Assembly: GCA_029532415.1 (NCBI GenBank)
Contig: JAQOTA010000058.1
Location: forward strand, 806,001-870,000
Origin: Marasmius tenuissimus
Taxonomy: Eukaryota > Basidiomycota > Agaricomycetes > Agaricales > Marasmiaceae
Reading direction: 5' to 3'
DNA: 64,000 nucleotides
Shown: positions 22,883-34,345 of the stretch, in pieces
Numbering within the stretch: the first letter of the stretch is position 1
Layout: each line of letters opens with the position of its first letter
Notes under the pieces: generated by a model
What the model was told of the DNA's origin: nothing
Database searches by the model: none
What the model saw: the letters and a program-made list of their open reading frames with translations, nothing else
Made by a program: the position numbers and the translations under genes

Positions 22883-23230
22883 ATGTGCCATCGCCGACTC
22901 AGATTCGTTCGGTTTACTGGCTGCGGTCACCTTACATTCACTGGAGAAACCAACATTGATTGCCATTCTCATCGCTGTTTCTTGAGCGCTTCGCATCCCT
23001 CCACCTGCGGCTCACCCCAAAACCCCTGCAATTGTCGGCGCTATTATAGCCAACCAGAGCGCATAGGCGAGTACAACCAAATCGACATCCCTTCCTCTAC
23101 GGAGTGCTAACGACCCCTTCTCTTTGTTCAGTGACGCACGAGGTGAGACACCCGAGTATTGGTGCTTGAGTGGTAGCCAATGATCACATTTTCACAGCTT
23201 CCCGGAAAGTGTGCGCAATGCCCGAGATAG
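22883..23230 (+). CDS. Small Cys/His-rich protein (about 75 residues), fungal family of unknown function
   Basis: Begins MCHRRLRFVRFTGCGHLTF and continues with C-x-H and C-x2-C type pairs: TGCGH, CHSHRC, PCNCRRYYSQPERI, and finally VTHELPGKCAQCPR. With about nine Cys and several His it looks like a compact zinc-binding protein. Similar small proteins starting MC-x-R with TxCGH occur, as I recall, across fungi without known function. The full ending requires removing an intron at about 23063-23133 that would start with GC rather than GT (ATAG then gcgagt), then a GT-AG intron at about 23143-23199. Without the first splice the protein would end in IGEYNQIDIPSSTEC. The gene converges on the XPD gene, with about 70 bp between the stops. 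In-frame codons extend upstream to 22724, but the family starts at MC. Confidence 0.7.
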
Positions 23231-23300
23231 TACACCAGATCGACGAGGTCCCTGTATAACAGATGTTGTATTTTTACGTGTCAATGTAATGCCTCTTGGT

Positions 23301-26300
23301 TCACTCTTCCATAGCGAACTCTGCCAACATTCGGTCACTTATTCCTCCATCGTCATATTCATCCTCCCGCGCGTCGTCCTGCTCGGCTTCCATGGCCGCC
23401 AACTCCTGTTGTTTTGCTTGTGCCTTCAAAACATCATCTAGGGTCCACAGGGAGACGCCGGTCTGGTTCTCATTGGGATTCTGAGAGATTGTTCGCATAA
23501 AAAGCTTCGACAGTGTCAGCGCCATATCGGTAGAAAGATTCGCTGCCGTCTCCGTTATGTATTGGTTTATCCACCGAGGAAGTTTGGCCCTCTTGTCGGC
23601 GCGAGCAAACCGCTGGGACTACATCAGCAAAGTGTCGACAGTCCCGACGCGGTTTCTTACCTTATCCGCGAATACCATGAGTCCCCAATCAGTCTTTCCT
23701 CGTAAAACACGTCCTACACATTGAGCTGCATTACGCATGGCATCAAAACCTAGAAATTCGGACTCCCGTATCCGGTATGCATCACGAAGATACTCGAGGC
23801 GGGCTTTCAGTATTCGGCTCTCTGTGTATTGATAAGGTACCCTACATGCAAGATCAGCACGATATATTCGATATAGGAGGTCTTTTCTCACCCAAACATG
23901 ATGACAGCTCTCCCATAATTGTGATCGAAATCTATCCCTTCAGAAACCTTCCCTCGGGCGACTGACAACAGAACGGCGCCGCGACCATTGTCACAGGCCT
24001 ATTCTTGGCATGAGTGGGGTAGAATTGATTGGAGTGTAAGGCTCACTCTTCTGTAGTTCTCCAATGCGATACTCGTTTCGTTCGCGTCGGGTGTTTCGAC
24101 GAAGATTAATTTGTTTTTCCAAACTTCGTTTAGGATGCCCTGCGACGGTGTTAGCAGATATGGCATGGTTCCGAGAAGGGTTTTTCATACCATATCGTTC
24201 CAAGCTGCGACTATCGATTCCATGTAAAGGTAACTTGGAAAGAACGCCACTATGCCGTCGGGGACTATTTTACTGTATTCAATGAGAATACTCCCGAAGT
24301 TTCGAACAACAGCAGGGTCGTTCCTGACTTCAAAACGAGAACTAATGGCGACTTGATCGCTTCCACGGGTGATCACCTAGGGACCAGGTTCAGCGAGGGG
24401 TAAGCCAGAGCAAAAAGGGTTTACCAGGGGCAAAAACGAATTACGCGTCAGTGTCATGGGATAGGTCTCTTGAACGACTGGGGAGAACTGCAACATTTTC
24501 GGGTACATGTCCAAAGGTGATATTGTTCCAGAGGTGATGACCACACTACTAAAGCGCTCGAAGACAGGTTTGATAGCCAGGGACGGATCCAGACAACTGG
24601 AGCAAGATTTCGATTAGGTATGAGCATGTGGACGAAACAGGGGACGAACGTGAAATGGAACATGGGATTTGGCACAGTGGCATTATCAGTTTCGAAGGGT
24701 TCTAGAATGAGGAGGAATCCTAACGTTCGGGTGGTTTGAATGAGGCCTCGCATCAGATTGTGAGCGCGCACCTTTTTCGTAGGTTGAAACCAGGGTTGCA
24801 AAGCTAGCAACCTTCTGCAACGATGAATACTCGTCAAGGCGGCTGAGCTCCAACGTTCGAATCAACGATTGCAAACGCTCCGCACAAAACCTGAGGCAAG
24901 AGCAGTTCAGCCTGTAAAGTCTTGCAACACTTGTTTGTCTACCTTAGAGGGCGCCTCTCGATGTAAGTGATGTCTTTCAAATGTTGAAGGAATGACAGCG
25001 GAGTCTCCGCGACAACATGCAGGACGCGCATCCGGGTCTAACGTGTAGACGTTTAGAACAGAAGTCTCAATCATGAGAAGTTTATTCACCTTCAGATATT
25101 CAACGAATCTCTTCAAGAACGCAACGAAATGCTCCGCTTTTCTGATGTTGCCCGGAATGGCTTCGTTCAACAGGTCCTCCGGTAGGACTGACTTTGGGCT
25201 CAGCAAACGTCTTATAGGAAGGGAAGTGAGCAATACCTGGTGCAGTCATGAACCCGTCAAGATCTTCAGTCTGCTCGGTGCTTTCTTGCAAACCTTCCAC
25301 AAGCTTGGAATACTCGTCTTGCAGCTTGGCGGCATCTTTGGCCTTCATTCTATCGCAAGGTAAGTATATCACACCTCCACGGCAAAGAAAGGCTCACGCG
25401 TCGATCTCATCATTGAGCTTGTTGATGCTACGAGCCGCTGAGTCAAGCATCGGGCGTGTGAGGTCAATACTCAAAGACTCAATACAGACGTTGTCTATAG
25501 CAAATCCGTTAGTCGGCTTGATTCGAGAAGCGTAGAGAGTCGTGCCTATGTTGTGCGCCTCGTCAAACACGACAATAGCGTCCTTCGACATCTCCTTCGA
25601 CACTTGCTCCGCCACTTTAGGATCTAGCAGGTAGTGAAAGGAATAGATGATTATATCGACAAACGGCAACTTGACGGAGATATTGAGGTAAAATTCAGAA
25701 GATCTGTCGAGCCACACGTACCATTCTCCGAACGGTGAAATAAGGACACGTCCCCTTGTCTCGTCCATGCTCAAGGAGATCAGCTAACGTCCATATTCCT
25801 GGGGGTACCAGATGCCCAGGTTCGAGTTTTCCTAAGTTCTGCATACTTTATATGCGCGCACGAGCTTTCTGTGGTCTTCAAGAGCGTACCTCATGCCAGT
25901 CACATAGATCTACAGAGCCCGGATCTGCCCTGCCTTTTTCGCAAACTGCAGAGTTGGTGAGGTCCCGACATCGCGCATCGACAACTTTTCCCTTCTTCTC
26001 TTTTGAGACCTGTCAACACGAGTCTTCAACGAAAGGTATCTGTGGTTTCCGCATTGTAGCCACGCACCTCTGGATGTATACAGAGGTTCTTTCGACTTGT
26101 AAGACCAAGGCCTGTAAATGAACGTTCTTTCTCCTCTTCCTCTTTCGTCTCTGCGCACGATATTCGATACTGCATCAACCTCTTCAACTCTGCCAATGCC
26201 TTTTCGATCTCGGGAACCGTTCGTGAACAGTATATCAGTTTCCTTCGAGTGGGGTAGAACTGTTGTACTCGCGAGTCAGAAAGCAATGCCGGGTAGACAA

Positions 26301-26659
26301 TTCAACTGACCTGTTGATAGGATACAATGAGAGACAACAACGACACCGTCTTTCCAGTTCCCGAAGGCATTTCTAGTACGCAATGCCCCTTCAATACATG
26401 TGTAAGAGTGGTAGTCCGTCAAGCTCAAAACTTCCAGTACCGTAGCATCCAATGTTCTCTTGAGATCGCACATGTACGCATATTGTTCTGTGAAGAGTTG
26501 TTGGTTGAGAATGGGTGTTACGAATATGAGAAGCCATCGTTTGAACCGTACCGGGATATATTCGGTCATAAGGAAAGATTACCTGGCAGCATAGATGAGT
26601 AAAGAGGTAGCATAGATGGGATAGAGTCGTACAGGAAGGTCATCAATCTTGAATTTCAT
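23301..26659 (-). CDS. RAD3: DNA repair helicase XPD/Rad3, TFIIH subunit
   Basis: A superfamily 2 DNA helicase with an iron-sulfur cluster, part of TFIIH in nucleotide excision repair and transcription initiation. The spliced protein starts [10 protein letters not shown]. It shows Walker [10 protein letters not shown], then [16 protein letters not shown]. The Fe-S Cys region follows ([31 protein letters not shown]), then DEAH in VVFDEAHNI and [12 protein letters not shown]. Domain 2 has [37 protein letters not shown], and [16 protein letters not shown]. The C-terminus has [16 protein letters not shown] and an acidic end. It is cut by more than ten short introns. One TGACGCG motif lies 50 bp upstream of the start. 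Confidence 0.95.
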
Positions 26660-26981
26660 GGAGGTTTGAGGTCAAGGTCACGGTGCCGCCGCCCGCGATG
26701 TCTGACTCTGACGCGCCTTAGGCTTCTTATTATAGAGCGCGTCTTACGTATACGGGCTCACAATCTAACGCAGGTCAAAGCATGCATTGGTCTCAATATA
26801 TCTTCTAGCAAAGAACCGCGTTCATCAATTCGTATAGACTTGCTCCTATCTACTCATAAACCATCAAATACATAAAAGTCCTTAAGTCAAATTAAAAGAA
26901 TCCTAAAGTGTCTGTAAGAAAGGCCCCGGCTACCACGAAAACAAGATGTCAGTTATATACGAATAAGTCCATCCCATTTTT

Positions 26982-29413
26982 TCAGAAGAAGTTGCCGATC
27001 TCGTTGGCTGCGTCGCTGATAACGTCTTGGAAGCTCGCCATGCTGGTGTGCCACAGAGGTCAAAATCAGGTCATGGCTCAGAGAGGTAAACGTACCCGAC
27101 ACCATTGGTGGAGTACCCATCGTTGGGCGACTGGCCGGCTTGGTTGTTGTTCGGACTTTGGGAGGGGCCGTTGATGTTGGGCGAGATAGTGGTACCTGGT
27201 TGGGTCACCAGTCCAGATTGTCCCCACTACAAATAGAGTCAGATAGACAATCCATGCATTACAGTGGGGTTCATACCTGGTATTGGATGATGCCCTGGAG
27301 ACCAGCCTCTATTCCAGCTGGTGTTGGGGGACTTCGTTACCGAACACATTCGAGGATACAGATCAGAAACACGTACTATCGAACCAAGTATTGTAGGCTT
27401 GATCACGCTGCGCGTCCGTTACACCAAACTCTTGAACGGCACTGGAACCTACAAGATAATGATCAATGACAAGATAATGAGGAGTATGTATCAAATTAAT
27501 ACCTTGGGTGGCATTGGCAAATCGCGCTGTTGAGGAGTTGAATGGCACGAAGTTGGGTAAATTGGCCTGGGTAACAAGACCAAACCCAGTAAGGGCAACA
27601 GGTTTGTTAGACTATGGGAACCACGGGCTTCAGTCACTTTGTTGTCCGAGGGAGTTCAAACCTACATTTGAGCAGCCTGTGCGTGTTTCTGAATCCAAAT
27701 GACACCATTATTAATCAGGTTGTCGAATGTAGATAGATTAGGATCATCGGGTCCATAGTTGTTCTGATCCGGAAAAAGCTGGAACGAGCTGAATCCAATA
27801 TTGGGGATCCCGAGGATATCTTGACTGTCGACACCTTCACTACCATCGAAGGCAGGGCCGACACCGGCATCCGCTTGACGTCTGGTGGCTGATAAAGAGG
27901 TGTCAGCTAGTCGGGAGTTGAACTCGGAAACCGATGACATACGTGTTGAAGCCCATTGTCCTCGCACACGAATCCCTCCTTCCTGTAATCGTCCAGACTG
28001 TATAGCGGCAGCCCTTGTCTTCTTCCACTGTTCTCGGCGTTCTGAAAGAAGCCCCTCTTTTGTGAGGGGGACGACATTCCTCTTCCGCGAGTTGGGGACG
28101 GGGGAGGTTTCAGGCGGGGGAGGGGCCTGGATCGGGAAGAGCTTGGGACAGTCCATGCAGAAGAAACCTTGAGTGCTATAAAGTCATCAGACAGGGTCCC
28201 TATTCATCAACGAGAAACCAAAACAAACCCAGAAGACACGAGATGATTTGGGTCGAATCTCTTAACGTGGTCTGCTATTTCAGCGTGCCACCTGGTTACC
28301 GTCCGAGTTTCACAGCTTGACGAGGCATTCAAGGAAGATTGACATCTTGCATCATTCGCAACTTCCCTATTTCGTTGAATACAATCAACGTGATGTTCCT
28401 TGAGAGAAAGGAGAAGCGAACCAGGAAAACACGGAAGGCGAGTCTTTGTAACGAGTAACAATTTGCTGAGTGTAGTTCTTGAACAGATTTTTGAGCTTTG
28501 GATTTGTGTAGAATTCATCATGTGTCTTGAAACCGAATTGGCGAACGTAAACATCCATGCCACCTGAGTCATAGTTAGGCGCCGATCGACGTTCTTGGTG
28601 TTGAGAGACAACAGCATACCATAATCATTGCTTAGGAAGTTTCGTGGAAGCGAGTTGTTTGTACCAGGGGTCGTACCAGGGGTCATGTCGCGTTCCCAGA
28701 GCATTCGGGCTTTAACATCGGACTCAAGACCCTCTGGATGTGTCCTGGTGAATACACGATGAAAAGATGGAGCCGGATCGACTCACGAATTGATTTCGCG
28801 ACGCCGTCAAACTTCTCGCGAGGGTTCCAGTTGTTAGTGAGCGACAGGACGACATATAAACCGAGACGTTGCGCATGCTTCAGGACCAGGTCCAATTTTT
28901 GCAGTCCGTTGGGGCCAGTGTTGATAGCGACAGTCCCGTTAGAGATCAACTGGAACCAGGTACCATTCTGGGGAATAGATTCGACGTCTATCAACGAAAT
29001 CGTCAATAGCATCCAAAGGGGATTCATGCACAAAGAAATACCATTGAAAGCCCAGGTCCTGACAACCTTGATCCCAGCATCCGAGATGTTAGTGAGAGTG
29101 TTGACGATGTCTTGCTCTGGAATTTGGAATAGAAGTCAGGATAACATAAAGAAATCACCGGCGAGGACAAAGAACCTGTGTTCAAGGAAGGTAGCCAGTA
29201 TGCGGTCGTGCCAATCCACTTGAATTCGCTGATCGACTGCTGCGTTAGAAAGAATCTAGGCGCTAACCAAGGTTTCCCTCACCTCCCATTGACATGGAAC
29301 TTGCCGTTCTTAGCCTGAACAAACTTGTCCTTCGTGTTCCCCGTGTTATTCGCACTGACGCAAGAGGCGAGCAGTAGCTGAAAGACGAACAGGGCGGTAG
29401 CGAAAGACCTCAT
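26982..29413 (-). CDS. Secreted GH5 mannanase-like protein lacking both canonical catalytic Glu
   Basis: It has a signal peptide (MRSFATALFVFQLLLASCVSA) and then a GH5 subfamily 7-like barrel: ISEFKWIGTTAYWLPSLN, VRTWAFNDV, LTNNWNPREKFDG, YGGMDVYVRQFG, LFKNYTQQIVTRYKDSPSV, and KRFDPNHLVSSG. In active mannanases the acid/base Glu sits in ANEPRC and the nucleophile Glu in EEFG. Here these read EVANDARC (Asp codon at 28351-28353) and ALTGFGLV (Gly codon at 27585-27587). The protein also has a Pro-rich insertion (IQAPPPPETSPVP) and an Asn/Ser/Gly-rich tail. It may be inactive and carbohydrate-binding, or may use other residues. I recall fungal relatives with similar changes, so it may be a subfamily rather than a broken gene. 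At least seven introns are present. Confidence 0.82.
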
Positions 29414-30315
29414 TGCAAGGCCTTGGGGAGGGAACGGGGGGGGAGCGGTGGTGGGGGCAAGGACGAGGGAACCGCCCTCCGCGTGTTCGGCGCGTTTTAT
29501 AAGGTTCGGTCAACATATTCAAAGGTATTATCAGGCCGAATGGGGTTGGAGCTGCCCTGAAACGAATTAAACGGCTGGCGCTCAAACGTCTTGGGCATGT
29601 GTTGAGCGTACATACATACATGGCGAAATTTACCGATCTTCGAACAGATAGAATAGAAGAATCAAAGCTCAGCATCAGTCACCCGACAATGGAGAGGTAA
29701 AGGCGAGCCTTGATCTTGCTACATCTATGGTCCCGACTCTCCTACGGTCCCGGCGAAGTCTCGCCACGAGTTATTCTGTACAGGGAGCACTAGCGCAGAC
29801 AAGTGAGAGGCGATGCCATAGCGTGGCACATTCCGATGGCAATACACCAACTCCAGGTTAGAACGCGCGCCGCAGATTTGTCTGCCCGAAATATGTATTC
29901 CGTGTGTCACGAATCATAACAATCTGGGCACACAGTCCTGCGCTGTATTGAGAGGCGATAGCACGGGCCACTGCTAAAAGAGAGCAACAGAACACCGGTT
30001 GCGTGATTCTGTGGGCTGAAGCATATAAGTATAGATCCGTGGGTCAGCACGAATGTCTGCAGGCGAATAACCGACATTGTCCGTGCACGGATACTTGCTG
30101 ATTTGGGCATCCCCGTCTGGGCTAAACGGACCACAGGATCAGCCAGACGAAAAAAAACGGGCAGGATTATCGGATTTTAGGGTGCTCATCATTCGAAAGA
30201 GAGTCAGAAGGACTGATGGTGGCAAGATGGTGGTGCAGGTGAGAAACATTGTGCCTGTCGGCATCTTCCGAGCGGCGTAGAAGCGCGACTAGGCCAAGAG
30301 TTCACACTGACCAGT
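29414..30315. other. Divergent intergenic region, GH5-like gene and TPR gene
   Basis: About 900 bp hold the two promoters. A G-rich run lies near 29429-29456 and the GH5 TATA box at 29496-29503. Short open frames show no known protein. Nothing else is apparent. Confidence 0.5.
29496..29503 (-). promoter_or_regulatory. TATA box of the GH5-like gene
   Basis: TTATAAAA on the minus strand lies about 85 bp upstream of the start codon at 29413, a suitable distance for a regulated secreted enzyme. Confidence 0.5.
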
Positions 30316-31845
30316 ATGTGGAGAACTCGGGGGCCAGTCCTTCGCTCAAACATTAGGTCTTTCCTAACACCGACGACTCGTCGTCTACGCTCAAAATCAT
30401 CTTCTCCACCTGAAGAAGCACCGTATCCTCAGACCCATTCCATACAGCAAAGTTTCGCCCATCACCCAGTCTTCGTTCTAAATGTCGTCAGGCGCTTCAT
30501 CAAATTCTCATTCATCGGTCTAGTTGTATTAGGTTCCACGACCGCTGCCGCATTCGAAGCAACACATGCTTGGGTGGAGAATGTGGAACTCAAAAAGAGG
30601 GAAGAAGATCCCGAGGTCATTGCTTGGGAATGGCAGCGGGATATAGAGAAATGGAATGGTGATGATGGACAGGGAGGTACAGATCCTGGTTTGGGCTTCC
30701 GGGGACGACACAATGTACGGGCTGCCTGGATGGCTTTGAATTGGGGAGTTGGAGAAAGCACCGCTGTCGTAGGATCCGACGCCAGCTCGAATGCTGACGG
30801 TTTGCTGGGCCCCAGAGGACTCAAAATCATTGACCCACGGCTTGTTCGAGCGGAAGATAGCCTTCGGACTGCGGTCGATATCGCTGAACAGAAAAGTACG
30901 GAAGGAAAACTACAGTCATGGACTCTTTCCCGCATCCTGGCGCTTCATGCATCTGTTCTCGAACGGATGGGCCCCGAATCGTCGCTAGTGGCCAAAGAAC
31001 AATATGAGCGTGCTTGGGCAACTCAGCCCAGGCTTACAGAGGACTCTTGCCGTCTTGCTACGAAGCTGGGAGATTTGTGTTTCCGAATCGGAGAACATGA
31101 ATCTGCTTTGGCTTGGTGGGGACGGAGTATTTCAATGTTACAGGGCAAGCCATCTTCTTCCCAGAACGCCCAGGAACTTGTTTCAGGTGCCATGGAATCC
31201 GAAATGCCATCGTCTCCGAGTGCACAACGAACGCTTCTCTCCGTCCTGGCTTCTTGTTCCGCTTTCTACGCGAAATCGGGACGACTCAAGGAAGCAGCCT
31301 CACTCGACGAAGGCGCGTTCAACCTTACGCGTTCAGTCCGCCATCCCGAGTCAATGGCGTCTGTATCACCAGCCCATGCACTCCACGCCTTGACATTACT
31401 TCACCGTTCCTCCATTTTCTGCATTCATCGAGCCGAGGTATCTTACGCTCTCAAGGACAAGGTTTCAGTGCCCATTCAATGGTTATCCACAGCAGCACAA
31501 TCATCTGAACGGGTTGCGCTCGCGCTCGCCGTTAGCACGAATCCGAAATCTGGGGCAGCTACAGACCCCTCCCTATCACCGGCATATACAAAATCTCCAG
31601 CCCTGAACCGTCCTGCGGCAAGCCTCCTCAGGGATGCGCGTCGCGCCGCGACCGAAGCGTGGAATCTGCTCGGTATCTTGAAGGAACAGAAGGATAGACA
31701 GGGAGCTTTGGAGTGCTATCAACATGCCGTCCGATGGGCAAGCAAACCGGGCGCATTTGGGACACCAGCGGAGGAAACGTTGTCCGCAGATTGGGCAATC
31801 GTATGGGGAAATTACAATCGGCTCAAGAACACCGCGAAAGTCTAG
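30316..31845 (+). CDS. Mitochondrial TPR-like inner-membrane protein (possible Mgr3-type)
   Basis: A single-exon protein of 509 residues. The first 40 residues are rich in Arg, Ser and Thr with no acids (MWRTRGPVLRSNIRSFLTPT), as in a mitochondrial presequence. One membrane span lies at about residues 62-82 (FSFIGLVVLGSTTAAAFEAT). The rest is helical with TPR-like pairs: RAEDSLRTAVDIAEQKST, LATKLGDLCFRIGEHESALA, LASCSAFYAKSGRLKEAASL, and AWNLLGILKEQKDRQGALEC. Yeast Mgr3, an adaptor of the i-AAA protease, has the same length, single N-terminal span and TPRs. I offer that as a possible match only. The absence of introns contrasts with the intron-rich neighbours. Confidence 0.72.
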   Translation: MWRTRGPVLRSNIRSFLTPTTRRLRSKSSSPPEEAPYPQTHSIQQSFAHHPVFVLNVVRRFIKFSFIGLVVLGSTTAAAFEATHAWVENVELKKREEDPEVIAWEWQRDIEKWNGDDGQGGTDPGLGFRGRHNVRAAWMALNWGVGESTAVVGSDASSNADGLLGPRGLKIIDPRLVRAEDSLRTAVDIAEQKSTEGKLQSWTLSRILALHASVLERMGPESSLVAKEQYERAWATQPRLTEDSCRLATKLGDLCFRIGEHESALAWWGRSISMLQGKPSSSQNAQELVSGAMESEMPSSPSAQRTLLSVLASCSAFYAKSGRLKEAASLDEGAFNLTRSVRHPESMASVSPAHALHALTLLHRSSIFCIHRAEVSYALKDKVSVPIQWLSTAAQSSERVALALAVSTNPKSGAATDPSLSPAYTKSPALNRPAASLLRDARRAATEAWNLLGILKEQKDRQGALECYQHAVRWASKPGAFGTPAEETLSADWAIVWGNYNRLKNTAKV

Positions 31846-32157
31846 CAAAAAGGGGGATGAGGGAACAGGATCATTCGTAGATAACATTTCGGGCTGGAAT
31901 GAAGTGACCGGAACTGCCAGGTGGTCATGGTTCTTTTCTCAGGGCGGTTTTTGGCCGCTGGTTTCTTCCCACTCGGTTTGATCATCAGTCACAATGGTCA
32001 ACAGCCATGACTTTACGATCTTGGCGATTTCGCACCGACACTTGTCAGTGGACATAGGTATTGCATGCACGATACTATGGACGGTCGAGGACTGTGAGTC
32101 GCTGGTTCCGTTATGTGAATAAAGATACGATGTTAGTATGGTAGATCCGTAGTGTAA
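31846..32157. other. Convergent 3' region between TPR gene and PTC7
   Basis: About 310 bp between two facing stop codons; I see nothing beyond untranslated ends. Confidence 0.5.
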
Positions 32158-34080
32158 TTAATGTGTCTCTCTAACAAGTGCGACGATAACCGTCACGCTA
32201 GAACACGTTATCAGTTCACGTTAGGCACTCTGAATGAGAAAAACACGCACTCATCAACTTTCTATAGATGTGCGGGAACGTGAATCAGTGCACAGACGAA
32301 CCGCAACGATAGAGCTACTTACCCCACCCCGGAAGAACATCCCTTGCCTCGCTGCCTCTCCTATCATTGGAACGCAAGGTGTCAGCATAATCTTCTATGT
32401 CACCTCGTGGAAACGTACTTTCGAAAGGAGTGAGTTTGTCGCGACTCATCATGGACTGCCTCCCAAACTCTACCATTCTGTCCGCCATCATCCGTACCTG
32501 CTCGTCTTCCGAGCCACCCTGTCGCGCAACTAGTGAACAGATGGTCACCATTTCAGACGGGAAAACGTTATCCGATAGACCATCCGTCTATTGACAGACA
32601 CAGATCGTCAAGAATGTTCGTCATGAATGAATAGCAAAATGATGTACGCACATACGCCACGACGATGTCGCCATCCCTTAGTTTGGCAGAATACGTCTCG
32701 GCTTCCGAAGGCGAGTCTATACACGCTCGGGAGAACTTCCTTGCTTGCTTTGCGGGAAGTTTAGTGAGTTGTCTGTGAACAATTGCAGTGTCAGACGCCG
32801 GACGCGGACTCAAAGGGGGTCGAGATGCTGACTTTGGGCAGTTGAAGTAGTGCGACTGTATCGGGTTTTTGTGGATAACATTCGAGGAGCGAATAATGAG
32901 GAACCCGCTGTCCCCCAAGCTAGACAAACGATCAGCCTTGGAGGTACATCGGAGAGATAGAATGAGCCCACTTCGCGGAGCGTAACAGTCCGGATGATGC
33001 ATTGAGGCTGAGCAGACATGCTGTACTCGAGCCTGAAGAACGGTGATTAAGAAAGACTGTTGTGGATGGAATCAAAGTTCGGATGTGCCTCACCAGCTTC
33101 AACAAACTTCTCCCTCAAAACTCCACCATAAGCCAGGTCGAGACAGGCGTACGGTGTTAATTCCCAGCCTTCAACCTGTTCACGTTCTTCATAGTCCAAT
33201 GTAGGATCGACCTCCGGTTCGCCTGCCCATGCATTTCGACAATAACGATGTGCATGGTACATAAGTGACTGTGAAAACAACGAGGGGTCCACACCACTGT
33301 CCACCCAACCGCCGACACCATCAGCTACGCCGAAGGCGACACCCTGTTATACGCGAAGGAGAAATGAGATGTCAGCCTAGGGCTCGTTTCAACAGGAAGT
33401 AAACGCATACCGACCGAACCGTTCCTCATCTTAATTTCGGAGCGAGTGAACGCGTCGAGGAAAGGCAATGAACCACGTCAATTCCTCGTTGCAGACAGGT
33501 GGATGTAAAGCAGACGCACCTCTTGTATAAAGAAAAAGTCCTCCCCAGCATCCTTAGAAAACCATGGTTTCTTTCTCGCAACACTGCTCCGTAGTAGAGT
33601 TTGATCCCGCCAACGCCCGATGACGCTCTCGTGAGGAAATGACGGGACTTGTACGTTCTGGTTTCCTCTGGCACTTTCAGGTTTTCCTGCATAGCTCGCG
33701 GCTATGTGGAACCGATAGGGACGCGATAAGGAGGACGCCTTGGGATATGTGTTTCCAGGGCTTATTGTTGAGTAGTATTCGGAACTTCCGTCCTCTTCCT
33801 CTGGAAGGGTGATGGTGGGCTTCTGACTATCCGCATATGCACGGAAATTAGGACTTCTGCGATATCGAGCTAAAGCTGAAGTGCTGAAGGGACTCTTCCT
33901 CATTGGGTGCGAGGCGGATGAAGGCGAGGGTGGGCATGGTGTGACGGATGATAGCGGAAATTTTGGATGCGGTGGAGTTGATGACAATGTCGAAAAGGTT
34001 GAAAATTGGTTTGAGCGGATCGCAGAACGAGTTGCAAAACGTGCTACTTGGTGGCTCCCATGCAAAGAAAAAGACGACAT
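32158..34080 (-). CDS. PTC7: Mitochondrial PP2C-type protein phosphatase Ptc7
   Basis: A metal-dependent Ser/Thr phosphatase. The N-terminus (MSSFSLHGSHQVARFATRSA) is Ser/Arg-rich, as in a mitochondrial presequence. The family order then follows: AGEDFFFI, VAFGVADGVGGWVDSGVDPS, KLGDSGFLIIRSS, DGDIVVAYTDGLSDNVFP, and RGGKVDDVTVIVALVRETH. The Asp residues in GVADG, YTDG and KVDD are the expected metal ligands. In yeast Ptc7 activates coenzyme Q synthesis through Coq7. KVDD is encoded by an 11-nt microexon at 32251-32261. I take the start at 34080; an in-frame Met at 34167 gives 29 more residues. Other introns lie in the middle and at about 32579-32655. Confidence 0.88.
32251..32261 (-). other. 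PTC7: 11-nt microexon of PTC7
   Basis: On the minus strand the exon reads AAAGTTGATGA. The upstream intron (32262-32322) ends in ctatag and the downstream one (32198-32250) begins gtgcgt and ends ttctag. Joined to its neighbours it gives RGGKVDDVTVIVALV, the universal PP2C end motif. Skipping it would remove the metal-binding Asp pair and shift the frame. Confidence 0.8.
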
Positions 34081-34345
34081 GTAGTGCTGGTACAAAGGAA
34101 AGAGGTAGAGAGTCAGAGACTGTATTGGCGCCGCAGACCCTGGCACTTTTTGATGATAAGCAGCCACCTACGAAATGTATGGGTGATACACCCGGGAAGG
34201 CATGGCGCGCGGCTCAAATTCCGGAGCTGCGTTCATATCACAGCAGAGGTCAAAACAGCACATACATAGAGCGATTTATACTCTACGGTATATGTACACA
34301 ATCGAATGAAGCATAACTATGATACAAATCAGGGATCGACCTCGG

